64,000 nucleotides of DNA. Source: Himantopus leucocephalus. Taxonomy: Eukaryota; Chordata; Aves; Charadriiformes; Recurvirostridae. The notes beneath the pieces were generated by a model. That model was given only the letters and a program-made list of their open reading frames with translations. It had not been told where the DNA came from and searched no databases. Made by a program: the position numbers and the translations under genes. Shown piece after piece: positions 27,301-39,818 of this stretch. The first letter of the stretch is position 1; every line of letters starts with the position of its first letter. The stretch lies in NCBI GenBank assembly GCA_003993805.1, contig RSEF01000002.1:6136127-6200126 (forward strand). The letters are read 5' to 3'.

Positions 27301-30300
27301 CTGTGTGTGTGTTTGTCTAGACGTGGCTGGCAGAAAAGGAGCGAGCAAGTTGCTAAGCAAAGTGAGAAAGCATTTACAGGATGCCCCTTAGAAAAATAAC
27401 AGAGAAAGTTTAAGGTGCCGACTGGAGGAGAGAGCCTGGAAGAGGAGATATATGCCCTTGTTTGGTTCCTGCAGCACTGAGGGACCAAACGTGGGCATGA
27501 CAGACTGCATCCAAGAAATACCTGATCATAGCCAGTTCCCATCCTTACTGGAAACAGCCTGGGATCCCGCAGCTTTCAGTAGAGCTTGGCTCAAAATGGA
27601 GAACAGTCATCCCCATGCTCCAGTGAGAGCAGTGCCATGTCTCTGACGGGTATGAAATGCTATCTCAGAGCTAACTTTGCATTGCTCAGGCACACGGTTA
27701 AACAACTAGTTAGACATGGCTGTGTTATACATCTCTTTAAATACCACCTGCTGCAGCAGTCTCCTTCTAGAGCCTGCTCAGGTCAGAGCCCGGACTTTCG
27801 AATATCTGTTTGGGCGTACTGCTGGCACGTAGCGTATTCCTTTTCTGCCATAAGCTCATGAGGACCTCGTAAACTATGTGGGACAAATTAATCCTTGACT
27901 CAGCTCCAGTGGCGCAATGAAGCTAAAGTAATGGTGAATTTAATCACGAGACGGTTAGTATTGAGTAGCAGAAGAATCTCCCTTTGTCATCTTAACTATG
28001 ATGTGAAATGCAGCTGCTGCTGGAGAGGGGAAGTTGGTTCTTGCAATGGAGGCTGCAGGTGACATCAAAGAGATGCTAAGGAAAATTTTATGTACTCCCA
28101 GTTCAAATGAATGTGAACTACAATGGGCTCCACAGACACACACTGTTTCTGTAGGAATAGGGCTTCAGAGCTGTGGTATTTTTCCCCTGAGGGTATCAGC
28201 AGGAAAGTGTGAAATTTATTAGCTTTCTAAAGCAGCCCCATTTGCAAAAGCAAACTGACTTTGGCTTGGAAAAAGTTTTGATTCCATTTTTCAGCATGTT
28301 TACCTTTGGAGACCATTTTGCCACGGGGGGCATCCGGATGAGGCAGATCTTTTCCAAGCTAGGCTGTGAGCCCGGGAAAGCTCATCCCTAGAGGGGACGA
28401 GCAGGAGCAGGGGGGCACGGGAAGCAGAGAGGGTATTGATTTCAGACCTACAGACTCCTGCCAAGGGGTCGGCTCCAAGGCTGCGAGCGCCCTGTGTCAT
28501 GCTATTAGCCGGTGTCGTTTCCCAGAAGCGAGACTCTCCCGTAGTTTTCTCCCTTGCTAATCCGCGAGGCACATTGCAGCGCTGTAGGTTTGTTTTGAGG
28601 TGGCGCCGGAGGAGGAGGGAGAAGATCGAATTCACCTCCGAGGCATGTAGATGCTTCACATGGGCACATTGCCCCTCTCCTGCCTATCTCAGAGGCGTGC
28701 AAGACCAGGTGCCCCCATACAGCTAATATTAAGAGAGACATACTACATGCAACAAGCAGGATAGGGTAGCAGGCACCTTTTCCCTCTCTCCAGACCCGCG
28801 GGTGCCCCCGGGCTAGGACCAAAAAGCTGAACCTGTGAGTTGCTGCCTTCTGTGAAGCCTATAACATTTGTGACCTGGCTTCTGACCTTGCTTGGTGGGG
28901 GCAATTCCCACAGCTGGGGAAAAAAAAAACATCAGGGGCTCCTTGCCACAGGTCTACCCCCAGGGAGGAGCAGTGATCCCCCTGCTTTCAAGGGTCTCAT
29001 GAGGAGAATCATGGTGGTTTTTCAGAAGAGGTGAGCACCATGACCAGTCTTGCAAAGTTCTCCAAACACATCCGAGTTTGGCATAAATCTATCTCTCATC
29101 AAAACCTAGTGGGCGATCTCCATCACCCCAAAAAGCAGAGCAGGGAGAACATCAGGGATGAACTTGACCCGCTTGTGCTTGTAATTACTATGTGTGTGCA
29201 AACACTGCCCTCTGCCTCCTGCAGAAAGGCTTTGTTGTTGGGTTGGAGATCTGTTGGGTTTTATTTTCCTATCCTATGAAGCAGGGTGACAAAACAGCGT
29301 TCTCCAGCCCGGCCTCATGCCGGCATCCGGCATCACACAAGGTGCTGAGAGCGAAATGCTGGCGCACCCAGCTTGGCACTGGTAGTTCCAGCCCAAACAG
29401 TCAGAGGCATGGGGTGAGACATGAAAGTTTTCAGCCCTACAGTAAGTATAACACGGGGATTTTTTTATGTGTCTTCAGAAAGAGAGGAGTCTGGGCTTGT
29501 TTTGCCCTATAGTCTCACCTTTTCAAGCATTTTTCTCCCAGGGTGAAGGAGAGGAACAGTTTTGTTGTTTTGAATTTCTCAAGGGAAGGGGAAGATAAAA
29601 CAACATCGGACTTTATACCTAACCTGAGACACCTGGCTGTGCTGCTTCAGCAGGGCTGACTCCCAGCGTGTCCCGGGAGGGCTGGCAGTGCAGACATGCA
29701 GAGCAAAGCCAAAGGTGAACGAGGGGACGAAGAAGCAGAGCAATGAAATGGCTTTTCTCAAAGTGACAGCCAGCCCAGGCCATGCCCAGAAGTAAAAACT
29801 GTGCCTCTGCCCAGCCAGGACAGTGTGATGAAGTCCCAAAGCCAGCCCGGCTCGGGGAGCGTACACCTGAGCTGTGCCCAGTTACCCCATGCCCCTGGAC
29901 AACTCCCTCGTGGGGTGTCCATCACCCAAACGCCAGCGCTTCCCTTTGCCCCATGGTTCCCGAAGGGCAGCGCGGACACCAGTTCCCAGGGACTTTCAAC
30001 AGGAGGGAGGCGCCTAGCTCCATTCACACCTTGGAAAATCCCCTTGGCCTTTTATCTGCATCGGGCTATATATGGTCCCTGATGGCTCGAAGAGGCACAG
30101 AGGGCAGGGAGGCAGCAAGCCAAATCGCGGGAGGAGAAGAAAAGGCGTGAAGGTAGCACACAAGCTGCAAATGAGCCCGTAGGAGGAAGCTGGGTCTCCC
30201 AGGCATGGCTTGACCTTCTCTAGACATTGGTTTCCCCATTGAGGTGGCAGCTCTGCTCCTGTTTCATGCTGGTTTGGCACGGGGGATATCATGGGGAACA

Positions 30301-33300
30301 CTGTATTCTAAAGAAATGCATCCTTTTTTTTTTTTTCTTTCTGGTCAATAAAGCTGCCATTTGACTTTAGGGTGAAGATTTGGATCAATTCTCATTTTCT
30401 GCAAAATGATTCTCTCTTATACACCAAGGAATAGAATTGAAAATGTAATCTATCTTGTTGAGAGGTAGAGTCAGGGTCATGAAAATTAACCCCCAAGTGC
30501 CATTTAGTGTGCCTTTTCACATGCCAGCAAATAGCAGGGAACATCTTTGGATTTCTAAACAGTAATTTAGAAAAAAAATACAATCAGTTTTGTCCAGGCA
30601 TCTGAAGGGAACCTGCCACCAAGTCACTTTTTCTCCACAATGTAAAATAACTGAGAACAACCATTTTCAGCAATGATTCACTAGCAAATACTATGGCCAG
30701 ATGAAAATTGGGATCGGGACGACTTTGTCTCACAGCATTATATTTTAATATTTGGCTATATAAATTGAAGCAGAACTGGGCTCCTTTATATTAAACAATT
30801 TCACTTCTGAATCCACAGGACAAAAAGAAGAATAAGGAATACAATGTAATGAGCTCTCTCATGTAAGGTCAGGAAAATGTGACACTTTAAAATGACCTGA
30901 ACTGATGAAGAGAACAATCAAGTGTAGTTGACCCAACGCAGAAAGCTTTGCGGATGTACTACCCACATATTGCCTTTATACCTATACCTTAGACTTTATT
31001 CTGCAAGTGGGGGTACTGGAGGTACTGGTACAGACCTTTAATCCGGCATGCCACTGCTACAGTCGTTACTGGTGATCATCAGAGATGGTGCTTGGTGCTT
31101 GTAAAGGAGGCCCGGACTGGATAAACGTGTGTGGTGATCCACCGAGGTCTTTCCATTTGGACTGATTACTTAAAGCAAGGAAAAAAAAATGTCATTCAGA
31201 AGGTTTCTGGTGGCAGATGGCAGCAGTTGATACATTGTGAATTGGGCTTGGACACATCTCGACATACTGGTTCCAGGGTCTGCTTTTACTTTGCATGATA
31301 ACACAGAGAGAGGGGAAACTGTGATGCACCACAGAGGTGTTTTGGGCCATGGGCAGGGAAATGTTTTTGGTTAAAAACACAAGGCTTCAACTTTTTGCCA
31401 AAAAAAAAAGAAACACACCCAAAAAACTTCATTAATGGAAGGAAATTTCACAGGGGAACTGCAAACAAACAACAAAGCTGAGCTGATGAAGAACAGAGCC
31501 TTTGGATTTCACTCAACTGATGCATAAACCAGGAAATTTTGAAAGCAGCTCAGATGATTGTTATCCTCAGCACCGAACTAGTTAGAAGTGGTCAGCTTTA
31601 AATTACTATTTTTTTATTCATCACCTGAGATCCTACAGCACTCGAGAGAGTCCAGGATATCTTTGTTCTGGGGACTGTAAAAAATGCTGAATAAAAGGTC
31701 CTCCTAAGAGTTTCCAACCCAAAGAAAAGACAACATGTAATAACAGGCACAATGGATTACTGGGAAATGATGAAGTGGTATCCGTCAGAATGATGGCTGT
31801 GATAATCATCCCTCAGCAACTTAATCACTACTGAGGGCTCTCCTGCGGCAAAGGCAAGTTCAAAGGAGGGCAATGAGGGCACCTTGCAGGTAGTTTCTAG
31901 GTGTCCACAGGAAAACACAAAGGTGCTTTTTCGAAGATCATACCAGTGAGAAGCAGACGCTGGTGTGGGGCCGGTTAGAGCTGGGAATTCGAGAGACCTT
32001 GAAAATACAATCAGACTGCTGTGCCTGATGCAAAAGGCAAGGTTAACCAGTGGAAAGACAAAAGCAGAGAGGTGTTCCAGCCAGAGCAGAGGGATGTGGA
32101 AATGCTGTGAACAGGTATGTGCCCAGTAGGACTGTGCTTGCCAAGGCTAGGGAAAAGGTTGCTGCAAATTTGGGTAATGTAAACTTTTGGCTTTTAGCAC
32201 TGTGGGAGCTCATGGATGGTAGGAAGAACAAATCAGACAAACAAGAAATAACCTGTGTGGGGAGAGGTTGGAGGGGTAGAAGATGACTCTCATTAAGGGC
32301 ATCGATAGGAACCCAGCTCGTGTTGTCCACAGCGACTTGCCAGGGATGGAGTCAGGAGCTCAATTTGGATACCCAAAATGCCAGTGAGATATCTAAGCCC
32401 CACAAAACAGAGGAATGTATTGGAACACCTCCCTGCCTTTTTCTGCCATCTTCATGCTCAGCAAGTGCATCTCTGTGAGAGCAAAATCTGTCAGAGCCAT
32501 AAACGCGCCCAGGGCAGAGGCGCACGTGGATCAGAGATGTATGCACAAAGCCACCCACCGACAGTCACAGCCGTGACACCCATGGGTGACGAGGAAAGAT
32601 ACCTTCTAGCACAAACCCGTCATCCTCCCCACGTCCCTGGTGGCCATTTCCCAAAGCAGCGTTGGTGTCAGCTTTTCCACTCTCACAACAGCCACTGAAG
32701 TGCTGAAGTACTTCAAAAGGGTCTGTTAAAGTAGCGCTATGGCAATCACCAAACAAGCCACTGCTATCTATCTTCAGGGATAAGATAAGACATCAAAGTG
32801 ATTGATTCCCAGCTCTCCACGTCAGAGCCGAACGCGGGGGCCAGCGGCAGCCCACGCAACCCCCCATCCCGCAGGAGTGTGGTTGCATGTGGGAAGGACT
32901 GTCAGATTCCCAGTGGCTTCTTTTTTTCCTTCATTCAACTTTATCTCCTTCCTGTTGGCAACCAAGCTTAATTTGTGCTTTTGAAATTATTTCCTTACCT
33001 TTAAATAACAATAAGAAACACCCACGGAAAAATGTCTTGGTGCCCTGACAGGCAGATTTATAATGGGAAATGGTGACCACCCAGCAGCAAAAAATGATAA
33101 TTATAGGCACATAATCCATTCTATCAGTCCACCAACAACCACAGCATGAAATGACCCTATTAACACCCCCAAGACCTAATCATTCACCTTCCTCCAATGC
33201 CGTGTCAAATAAACAGCTCATGGAAATGCTTGTTATTTTGTTGGATGCAAAAGCCTGCCTGCTAGCAGGTGGAAAAATGAAAGAAAGTTGTAAATGAGGA

Positions 33301-34182
33301 CTCTTCCCTGATTTATTTTAAATTTGCTAGCAGATAGTCGTTGATGGTCTACTTGAGAAGCAGCTGTCAAGCTGTTTTGCCCTTCCTCTCCCCTCTCCTC
33401 ATTGCTGTCCCTCCTCAGCAGGGCTGGGAGGAATACGGATGTCACACTGCAAACACGAAGAAAATAATAACATCTCTTATCTGAGCTGAGCTACCCTGAG
33501 AAGGTGCTGGCTGATGGGAGATAGGAAGAGGCTTGCTTGAGGGACTTCTGAAAGCTCCTTATGGCCTCTTGTGCGGTATCCAGATACGGGCTGCAACAGG
33601 ATGATCCAAGGGCTAGCTTAATATATGACTTTCACAGTTTTTAACAGCAGAAGAAAAGGAAAATGCATTGTCCCTACTTCCCCCTAGAGTGTGTCCTGGG
33701 CTGCCATAAGGGTCCGGGTTGATGGCTCTCCTGGTTGATGGTTATGCTCACCAGGGAGGACCCGGCTTGCTGTGTTGATACGGCATTTTGAGGGATTCTT
33801 GTGGTTTGTACTGCTTGAGTGAAGGTCCTCAGCCAACATTTCTTTCATATCCTTTATTTCTGAAGCCCCTGTTTCTGGGGCCCACCTATAGATACATAAG
33901 AAACCACATGTTCAGGAAACAACTTTGGAAAATGCAAGTCTTTGTGCAAAGCAGATGATAGAGGTGAACGGAGCTGGCCTGGAAAGCCAGAGCTGCATAA
34001 AACCCATTTGTTTTTCATTGAAGAATCACATTGTGCTGAGACAATATCAAACTCCCTAATGCAAGGTCTGGAAGAACAAGTGTGTGCTGCCTACCATCCT
34101 AAAACCAGCTCCTGCTGCACAACCGCAACGGAATAAAAGTGAGAAATAAAGTCCCGAGGCTGATGGACTGGCAGAGGTAAAA
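24367..34182. other. No gene seen; noncoding DNA
   Basis: No exon recognised. A/T-rich tracts occur at 25350-25390 and a T run near 30325. A CpG-enriched patch at about 28320-28640 is discussed under findings. Long frames around 26.5-27.5 kb and 28.3-30.3 kb occur on both strands at once and look compositional. Confidence 0.55.
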
Positions 34183-34282
34183 NNNNNNNNNNNNNNNNNN
34201 NNNNNNNNNNNNNNNNNNNNNNNNNNNNNNNNNNNNNNNNNNNNNNNNNNNNNNNNNNNNNNNNNNNNNNNNNNNNNNNNNN
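34183..34282. other. Assembly gap (100 N)
   Basis: One hundred N between a purine-rich left flank (gcagaggtaaaa) and a purine-rich right flank (aaagaagaggaagaaagaaa). A purine tract probably broke the assembly. The true length is unknown. Confidence 0.98.
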
Positions 34283-34359
34283 AAAGAAGAGGAAGAAAGA
34301 AATGTTACAATCAATTAAGCAACAGAATTATTTTCCAAGGAGGCAGTCAATAAGGCAGA

Positions 34360-34660
34360 AACACCGGCGATACAAATAGCCCGGAGGAACACGCCGGCAC
34401 TTTTCCATTAGCGGAGAGGGATTGCTTAGCCGGACACGCGGGGTCACTTTCCGCTTCGGTTCCTCCCAATCAACAGCTAAACTAACAGGTGCAACCTGGT
34501 GTTTAAATTTGAATACGGCTAATGGAGAGCTGCCAGAGCAGCGACGAGAAAAACAGCCTGTCGGATGCCGACTGAGATGAAAGTGGGGATACCGGCACAG
34601 GGGCTCCGGGGCTGTGCGGCGAGGAGGAGAGGTTCAGCCCATCCCCAGCGCCACGGCTGC
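34360..34660. promoter_or_regulatory. CpG-rich block, candidate CpG island or regulatory element
   Basis: By hand count there are about 22 CpG in the 360 bases from 34321 to 34680 at roughly 55% GC. That is an observed/expected ratio near 0.8, well above the depleted background of the flanks. It lies just after the gap at 34183-34282, so its left part may be missing. No adjacent exon is recognisable, so the promoter role is speculative. Confidence 0.4.
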
Positions 34661-37600
34661 TGGATATCCTGTGTAACATGAGTGGGGAATCTGAACACAA
34701 TTACAAGAGGTCAAGTGTCCGCATCAGAAAGCTATGAAAATCACGGGAAGTGATTATTAATAGCCATAGCAGAGAGGCTGAGGACTTAGCAGGTGGTCCT
34801 TTCATAAGAGGGCTGTACCTGTTTTGTAGGGGAAGGCAAGCTCTCACCCCTTGGTGCTGTCAGTCAGACCCTTTCTCGCTGATGACAAAAGTCTCGGTCA
34901 CAGGAAAAATATGACGGGAGTGGGTAAGAGGGGTAGGTTGGATGGGTTTCCTGCTCCGCCCCAGCCTTTCCCTGCAATCATGGGCAAAGCCACTCCACGC
35001 ACTACCATTTCCCATCCCCAATAAGTCAATAATAGTTGTCTCTCCTTATCTGGTGGCTGAGCATTGGCATGGGGAGGCACATGGGACTCATGAGTCGAGA
35101 TGGTTATCAAGGACCCCAGAGCACTGGGTCATGCTTAATGCACTGTCATGACTTCTCAGCCATGTGGGCAAAATCCAATTTTCTTACCCCCAAAAATGCA
35201 GTGATGGGACCTGCTATGGGGTAGAGTTAGTCTGCCCTGAAGAACTAGACTTCCACTGCCCCCAGAAGGCATGAGATCCAGCAGCAACTGCTACTTTGGG
35301 CTGGATGTCCCACACCACAGGAGGTACCACGCTGTAAGACAGCATTTTGGTCACTAGTATCAGCAGGTTTCAGAGCTCGTGCCCAGACAAAGTAGGCAGG
35401 AGCTTGGTGATTTTCTCATTCCTGGTGGGTGGCTGGCTGCCCTGTGCAACAGCCTTGTTTCTGCAAATCCTGTCCTTGGTTTGCTCTTCTAACTTGGGAT
35501 CCTGTATTTAAGCAAGAATCCAGATACATAGAATACTCAATTTTACAATAACTAACTGTCCTGGAAGCCACCAGAATGAAATAAAGACTTGAGCACAGTC
35601 CTTCAGTAAAACCCAACTAGTTTTCAAAGAAAATTTAGCTTTTTGGGGAAAGAGGACATGGAGCCAAACTCCATCCTGGAGTAACCCTGAGGATGATGCC
35701 AGATTTAGGGCAAGTTAGCTGTCTGGTTAGAAAAAGTCTGTCTTTGGGTGGAAGGGCAAGAAGATGTGGCATGTGCTTTTTTGAGGGATTTGGATGGCAG
35801 ATCCTGATGCTTTGTTTGAACTAACTCTTACTCCTTTATAGAAGAAGAAGAGCTCACAATACTTGTATTTCCAGTGCACCTTGTTTGTCTTGTAATCTGC
35901 TGCCTGTAACTGTTAACTTCATGCACAATAAAATATGTAGACATAAAATGGTCAGAAAATTCCCCATTTCCGAAGTATGATCAGTGCTACTTTGTTCACT
36001 CTGAGAATCTGTAAAAAAAGGCCTAAAAATTTGAAAATGTAGATTACTAGCAAACCTTAAAGGTCATCCTGACACATAGGGCATTTAATGAATTCCTGGA
36101 TTGATCTTTGTCTTAGTTCTTCTGGAATTGGATTATAATGATCCTATTTGCACAGTCTTTTTTTTTTTGTTGTTGGAAATAAAGTATTTGGTTTCATTAA
36201 ATAAACTAGGGACTGCTTTGCTTTGAAAAGAGTGACTTGCTTTATGAAACTAGCTTAACTGCGACTAAAATATGGGCATATGTGCCGCACTAATCACCCA
36301 GCTCCATGATTGTTTCGGTAATTCAAATAGTCTGACATACAAGAAAGGAAAGTAAATTTAGCTTCAAATTGAAGGCTACGTATGGTTGGCGTATTTGAAT
36401 TTAGGGGATATTTATAAGCAGGTTATTCTTGGGGAACCTCAGCAGGTATAACTAGGACTGCATTTTTTAAAAAGACTCTGAACAGGCACTAAAATAAATG
36501 GTCTGTGCTTATGATAGTCCAGCCTGGAGATCCTTTGATAACGTGGGTCCAAACACTTGAAAAAGTCTAACCCAGGACTTCTTTACGGAGGGGGCATGAT
36601 GTTTTTATAAATGGTTAAATCCACACAAGAATTACCGCTAATTCCAACTTCAGAGAGCTACATTGAAAAAGTGGTTATTTCAAATTATTATTCAGCTGTT
36701 CCTTAATTATAGTTTACAAAGCCTGAGTGCGTGGGAACACCCGCTAGAAGACCAGGAATTCTTGGCAAAGGGCAGAATTGAAGACATGGAGCATTTTCCC
36801 CCCCTCCCTCTGAGCCAGCCTAGGGAGCTTTCTGCACATCAGCTTTCTTGTCCCTCTTGTCCCCCACTAAGGCACCAAACCTCTCCAGTTTCTGCATGCA
36901 ACCCCCCAGCGCCCAGCTCAAGGCTGCAGGGTCCATGAGATGTCAGGGAAAAAAAGAGTCAGGCTGAATATTGTAGTGTTTAATCCAAGTAAGCCAGATT
37001 TCCAGAATGATTTATGTCCTACTGCAAACTTCAGCAGTTACTCCTGTAACGCATGTGAAGCTGCTGATGCCTTGTCTTCTCTTTCTCTCTTTGTTATTTT
37101 TGAATAATACAGGGTCCTGCTTAGCCAGAATAAAAGGGATTTTAATTGAATGTTTCTTTTATAAAATCAATGTCAGGAAAATGAAGGGGTCAATATTCCA
37201 TGAGCATGTGCTCAATGCACCCAAATTATGGCACACACACCCCCCAAGCACATCCAAGAAGGCAAGACAGCTCTAGTGTGATAATTGTCTATTATAGTAT
37301 TCTTCTGAAATCTGCGTTCAGCTCTTTTTTCCTTGGGCTATGGGTAGATGCACACTTGGGGAGGCGGCACGTAATTATAAATGTTGTTGCTGGCGCCCAT
37401 CACCTTACCCCAAAATCCTAGGATGGCTGCAGGAATCGCTAGGCACATTCTCATGACCTTCCTTCACCGTGCAGAAAGGCGAATCAGATGATCGCTGTGG
37501 TCTCTTCTTGTCCCTGTCCTTGCTAAAATAAAAGTCACCCCGTTCCTCACCCTGAGACTGGTTCCCGAAGGCAAGTGCCTGCTCTCACATGGCATCTTAA

Positions 37601-38507
37601 AAAGCCCATGCATCGCAGTTTGGATGCGGGGTTTTGCCTGTCCTGATCTGATTGCAGGAGACAGCCGTCGGTGGAGCTGCATGGGGTAGGGTTGTTTTTA
37701 AGGGCTGGCCTGGTCTTTGGTCTGAACAGGAGAAAAACATCCCTCAAAATGAATCTGAAGGGATGGGACTCATTGTGAGCCCTGGGCTGGTTCGGTGCAA
37801 GCTTCACCCATGCACATACACAACTGTGCCTCAGTCTTGGCTTCGGGCACCCTTTCTCCGCCAGTGACAGCCCTCCCCTAACAGGACAGCATTAGTTATG
37901 GGGACCTGAACAGTAGTTTCATGATGGTGTGCTCCCGGGGCAACTCAGATCACCCACCAGAATTACTCCTGCTCCATCTTATCTCCATGGAGGGGATGGC
38001 TATTCCCAGCTCAGCTTCTGCAGGCGCTTCACAGCAGGAGTCGGGACCCACAGGTCTCTGCTGCCGCATCTTTCTGCCCTTTCTCGTGCCCACATCCCCA
38101 CCCGCCCCTCTCAGGAACTTCTCCTGTACCGCCTTTGGCCACGGCGCCGGTTCTGAGCCCACTGGTGCTCGCCAAAAGCTGAGCCGAGAAAAACATGCTG
38201 CGTGCTGCAATTCCTGCTGGTTTTCCTTCCTGTGCCCCAAACGGTGTGTACATCATGCGGCGTTCCCCCAGCCACACGGAATTTGCCTTGCCACGCACGC
38301 TCTCAGCCCTTCCCTGGGTTTCCTTGCCCCTCCACTCTGCACTCTTCTCTCTGCAAATCTGTCCGCGTTCCTGCATGTCCCTTCTGCATTTCCCGCATCA
38401 TTCCCTTCACTGTGTCCAGTTTTACCAGATTTTGCAGCTCTGGCTCAAACAGGGACAATTTTTAGCTGTATGATCCCTCTAGAGTTAAATCCCTCTGCAG
38501 ACTTTTC

Positions 38508-38526
38508 TTTTTTTTTTTTTTTTTTT
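38508..38526 (+). repeat. T homopolymer, 19 bases
   Basis: Nineteen T after acttttc. It reads as poly-Phe inside a long chance frame. No retrocopied gene is recognisable beside it. Confidence 0.85.
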
Positions 38527-39785
38527 AAACCCAAAATAAGGATGCCTTTTTCTGGTTTAGCTTATACCGCTTGCAGCCTGCTTTGCTCCCGGCTACATCT
38601 GAGCCACTTCTCAGTAGTAACAGAGAGAGAAGTATGCTGAGTGGCACGAGCAGAACAGACAAAGGCTGCTGTGCTGCAGCATCTGCTTCTGGGACCGCTC
38701 CATGTCTCTCCCGCCCATTCTCACCTGAGCGGAGCTGCGCATGGATGACAGAGAGCAAAAAAAAGTCCTGTGCCCGGTAAACTCCGCACAGCAGGAGTGT
38801 AATGAAGGAGAGTAATGTAACCCTGCTGTTGTGGAGCCAGAAATCTAAAGAATTCGTACTAAAATGAAGATGCAGTTATCCCTTCCAGATTTACTGCCAA
38901 TTCTGTGAGGATAAATATCGGTCATCTTCCAGGTCATTCGCAGCCTGCTGCAAGCTTTGCTTTCCAAGCCCGAGGCCCCAGCTATTTTCAAAATATTGCG
39001 GCAAGGCAGATGCAACTTCTGGGACGCAGATCCCAGTTTTAACCTACGTAAAGAAAAAAAAACCTTTAAAAAAGTCAGTGTTTTGGTTAAAGACTCTGCT
39101 TTTCCCTTTAAAAGAGCAGTAAGTATTAAAATCAGATATTCTGTAGCCCATACCGCTCTAGGATGGGCTGTTATTGCCCTGCCCATGTTACAACGCATCG
39201 ATGTCAGCAGCATCAAGGCATATTGGCTCCCTTTCACCCCCAGGCTTATTTTCCTCATGAGGCGATGGAAGGAAATGCAAAAGCTGGTGTTTGACTTTGG
39301 GGTCAGCTTTTTGGGGGACCGCGTGCCAGCTGCTTTGCCACTGAGCGAGGCAAAGCTGCCACCCTCCATCCCCTCTGGTGTATTTGGCTGACTTGGTGAT
39401 AACCTCGCCGGCTGCCCAGGCTTCTTCAAACGGCGCCTTGGCTGCAGCATCCGTCCCCTCGGCTCCCCCGGGGAAAGGGCTGTTAGAGAGAACACGTTTC
39501 CCCTCGACCCGGCTCGCTCAGGCTCGGAAAGCCTTCATTCACAGCTGGTTGTAGCAAAGGTCGGGGTTTTCTGTCAGGCTTTTTTCTTCCCTCTCTCTGG
39601 CCTGGAAGAAAGCAGCAGAACCATAGGTGATGCAATTCGATTAGAAGCTCCCGAGGCTTACATTAAACAGAATTATTTATCAAATCTCTGGGCCATTAGC
39701 CCCGTCTCTAACAACAGTCGTGCCATAACCTCCCCCTCGCTCCTCCCACATACATTTCCCTTCTCTTACAAAGGCTCAGCGAGAT

Positions 39786-39818
39786 CCAATAAAATAAAAT
39801 AAATTAAAAAAAAAAAAA
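39786..39818 (+). repeat. A-rich simple repeat
   Basis: ccaataaaataaaataaattaaaaaaaaaaaa, an A-rich low-complexity tract. Confidence 0.8.

Noticed and set aside
37921..38640. Longest plus-strand frame (239 codons)
   Set aside because: Low-complexity Ser/Pro/Leu/Phe composition, reads through a 19-T run as poly-Phe, matches no family I know, and several other frames are open over the same bases on both strands.
38845..39495. 216-codon minus frame with a 144-codon plus frame on the opposite strand
   Set aside because: Neither translation shows a recognisable domain, splice context or codon pattern. Mutual overlap on opposite strands suggests composition. Worth only a database check.
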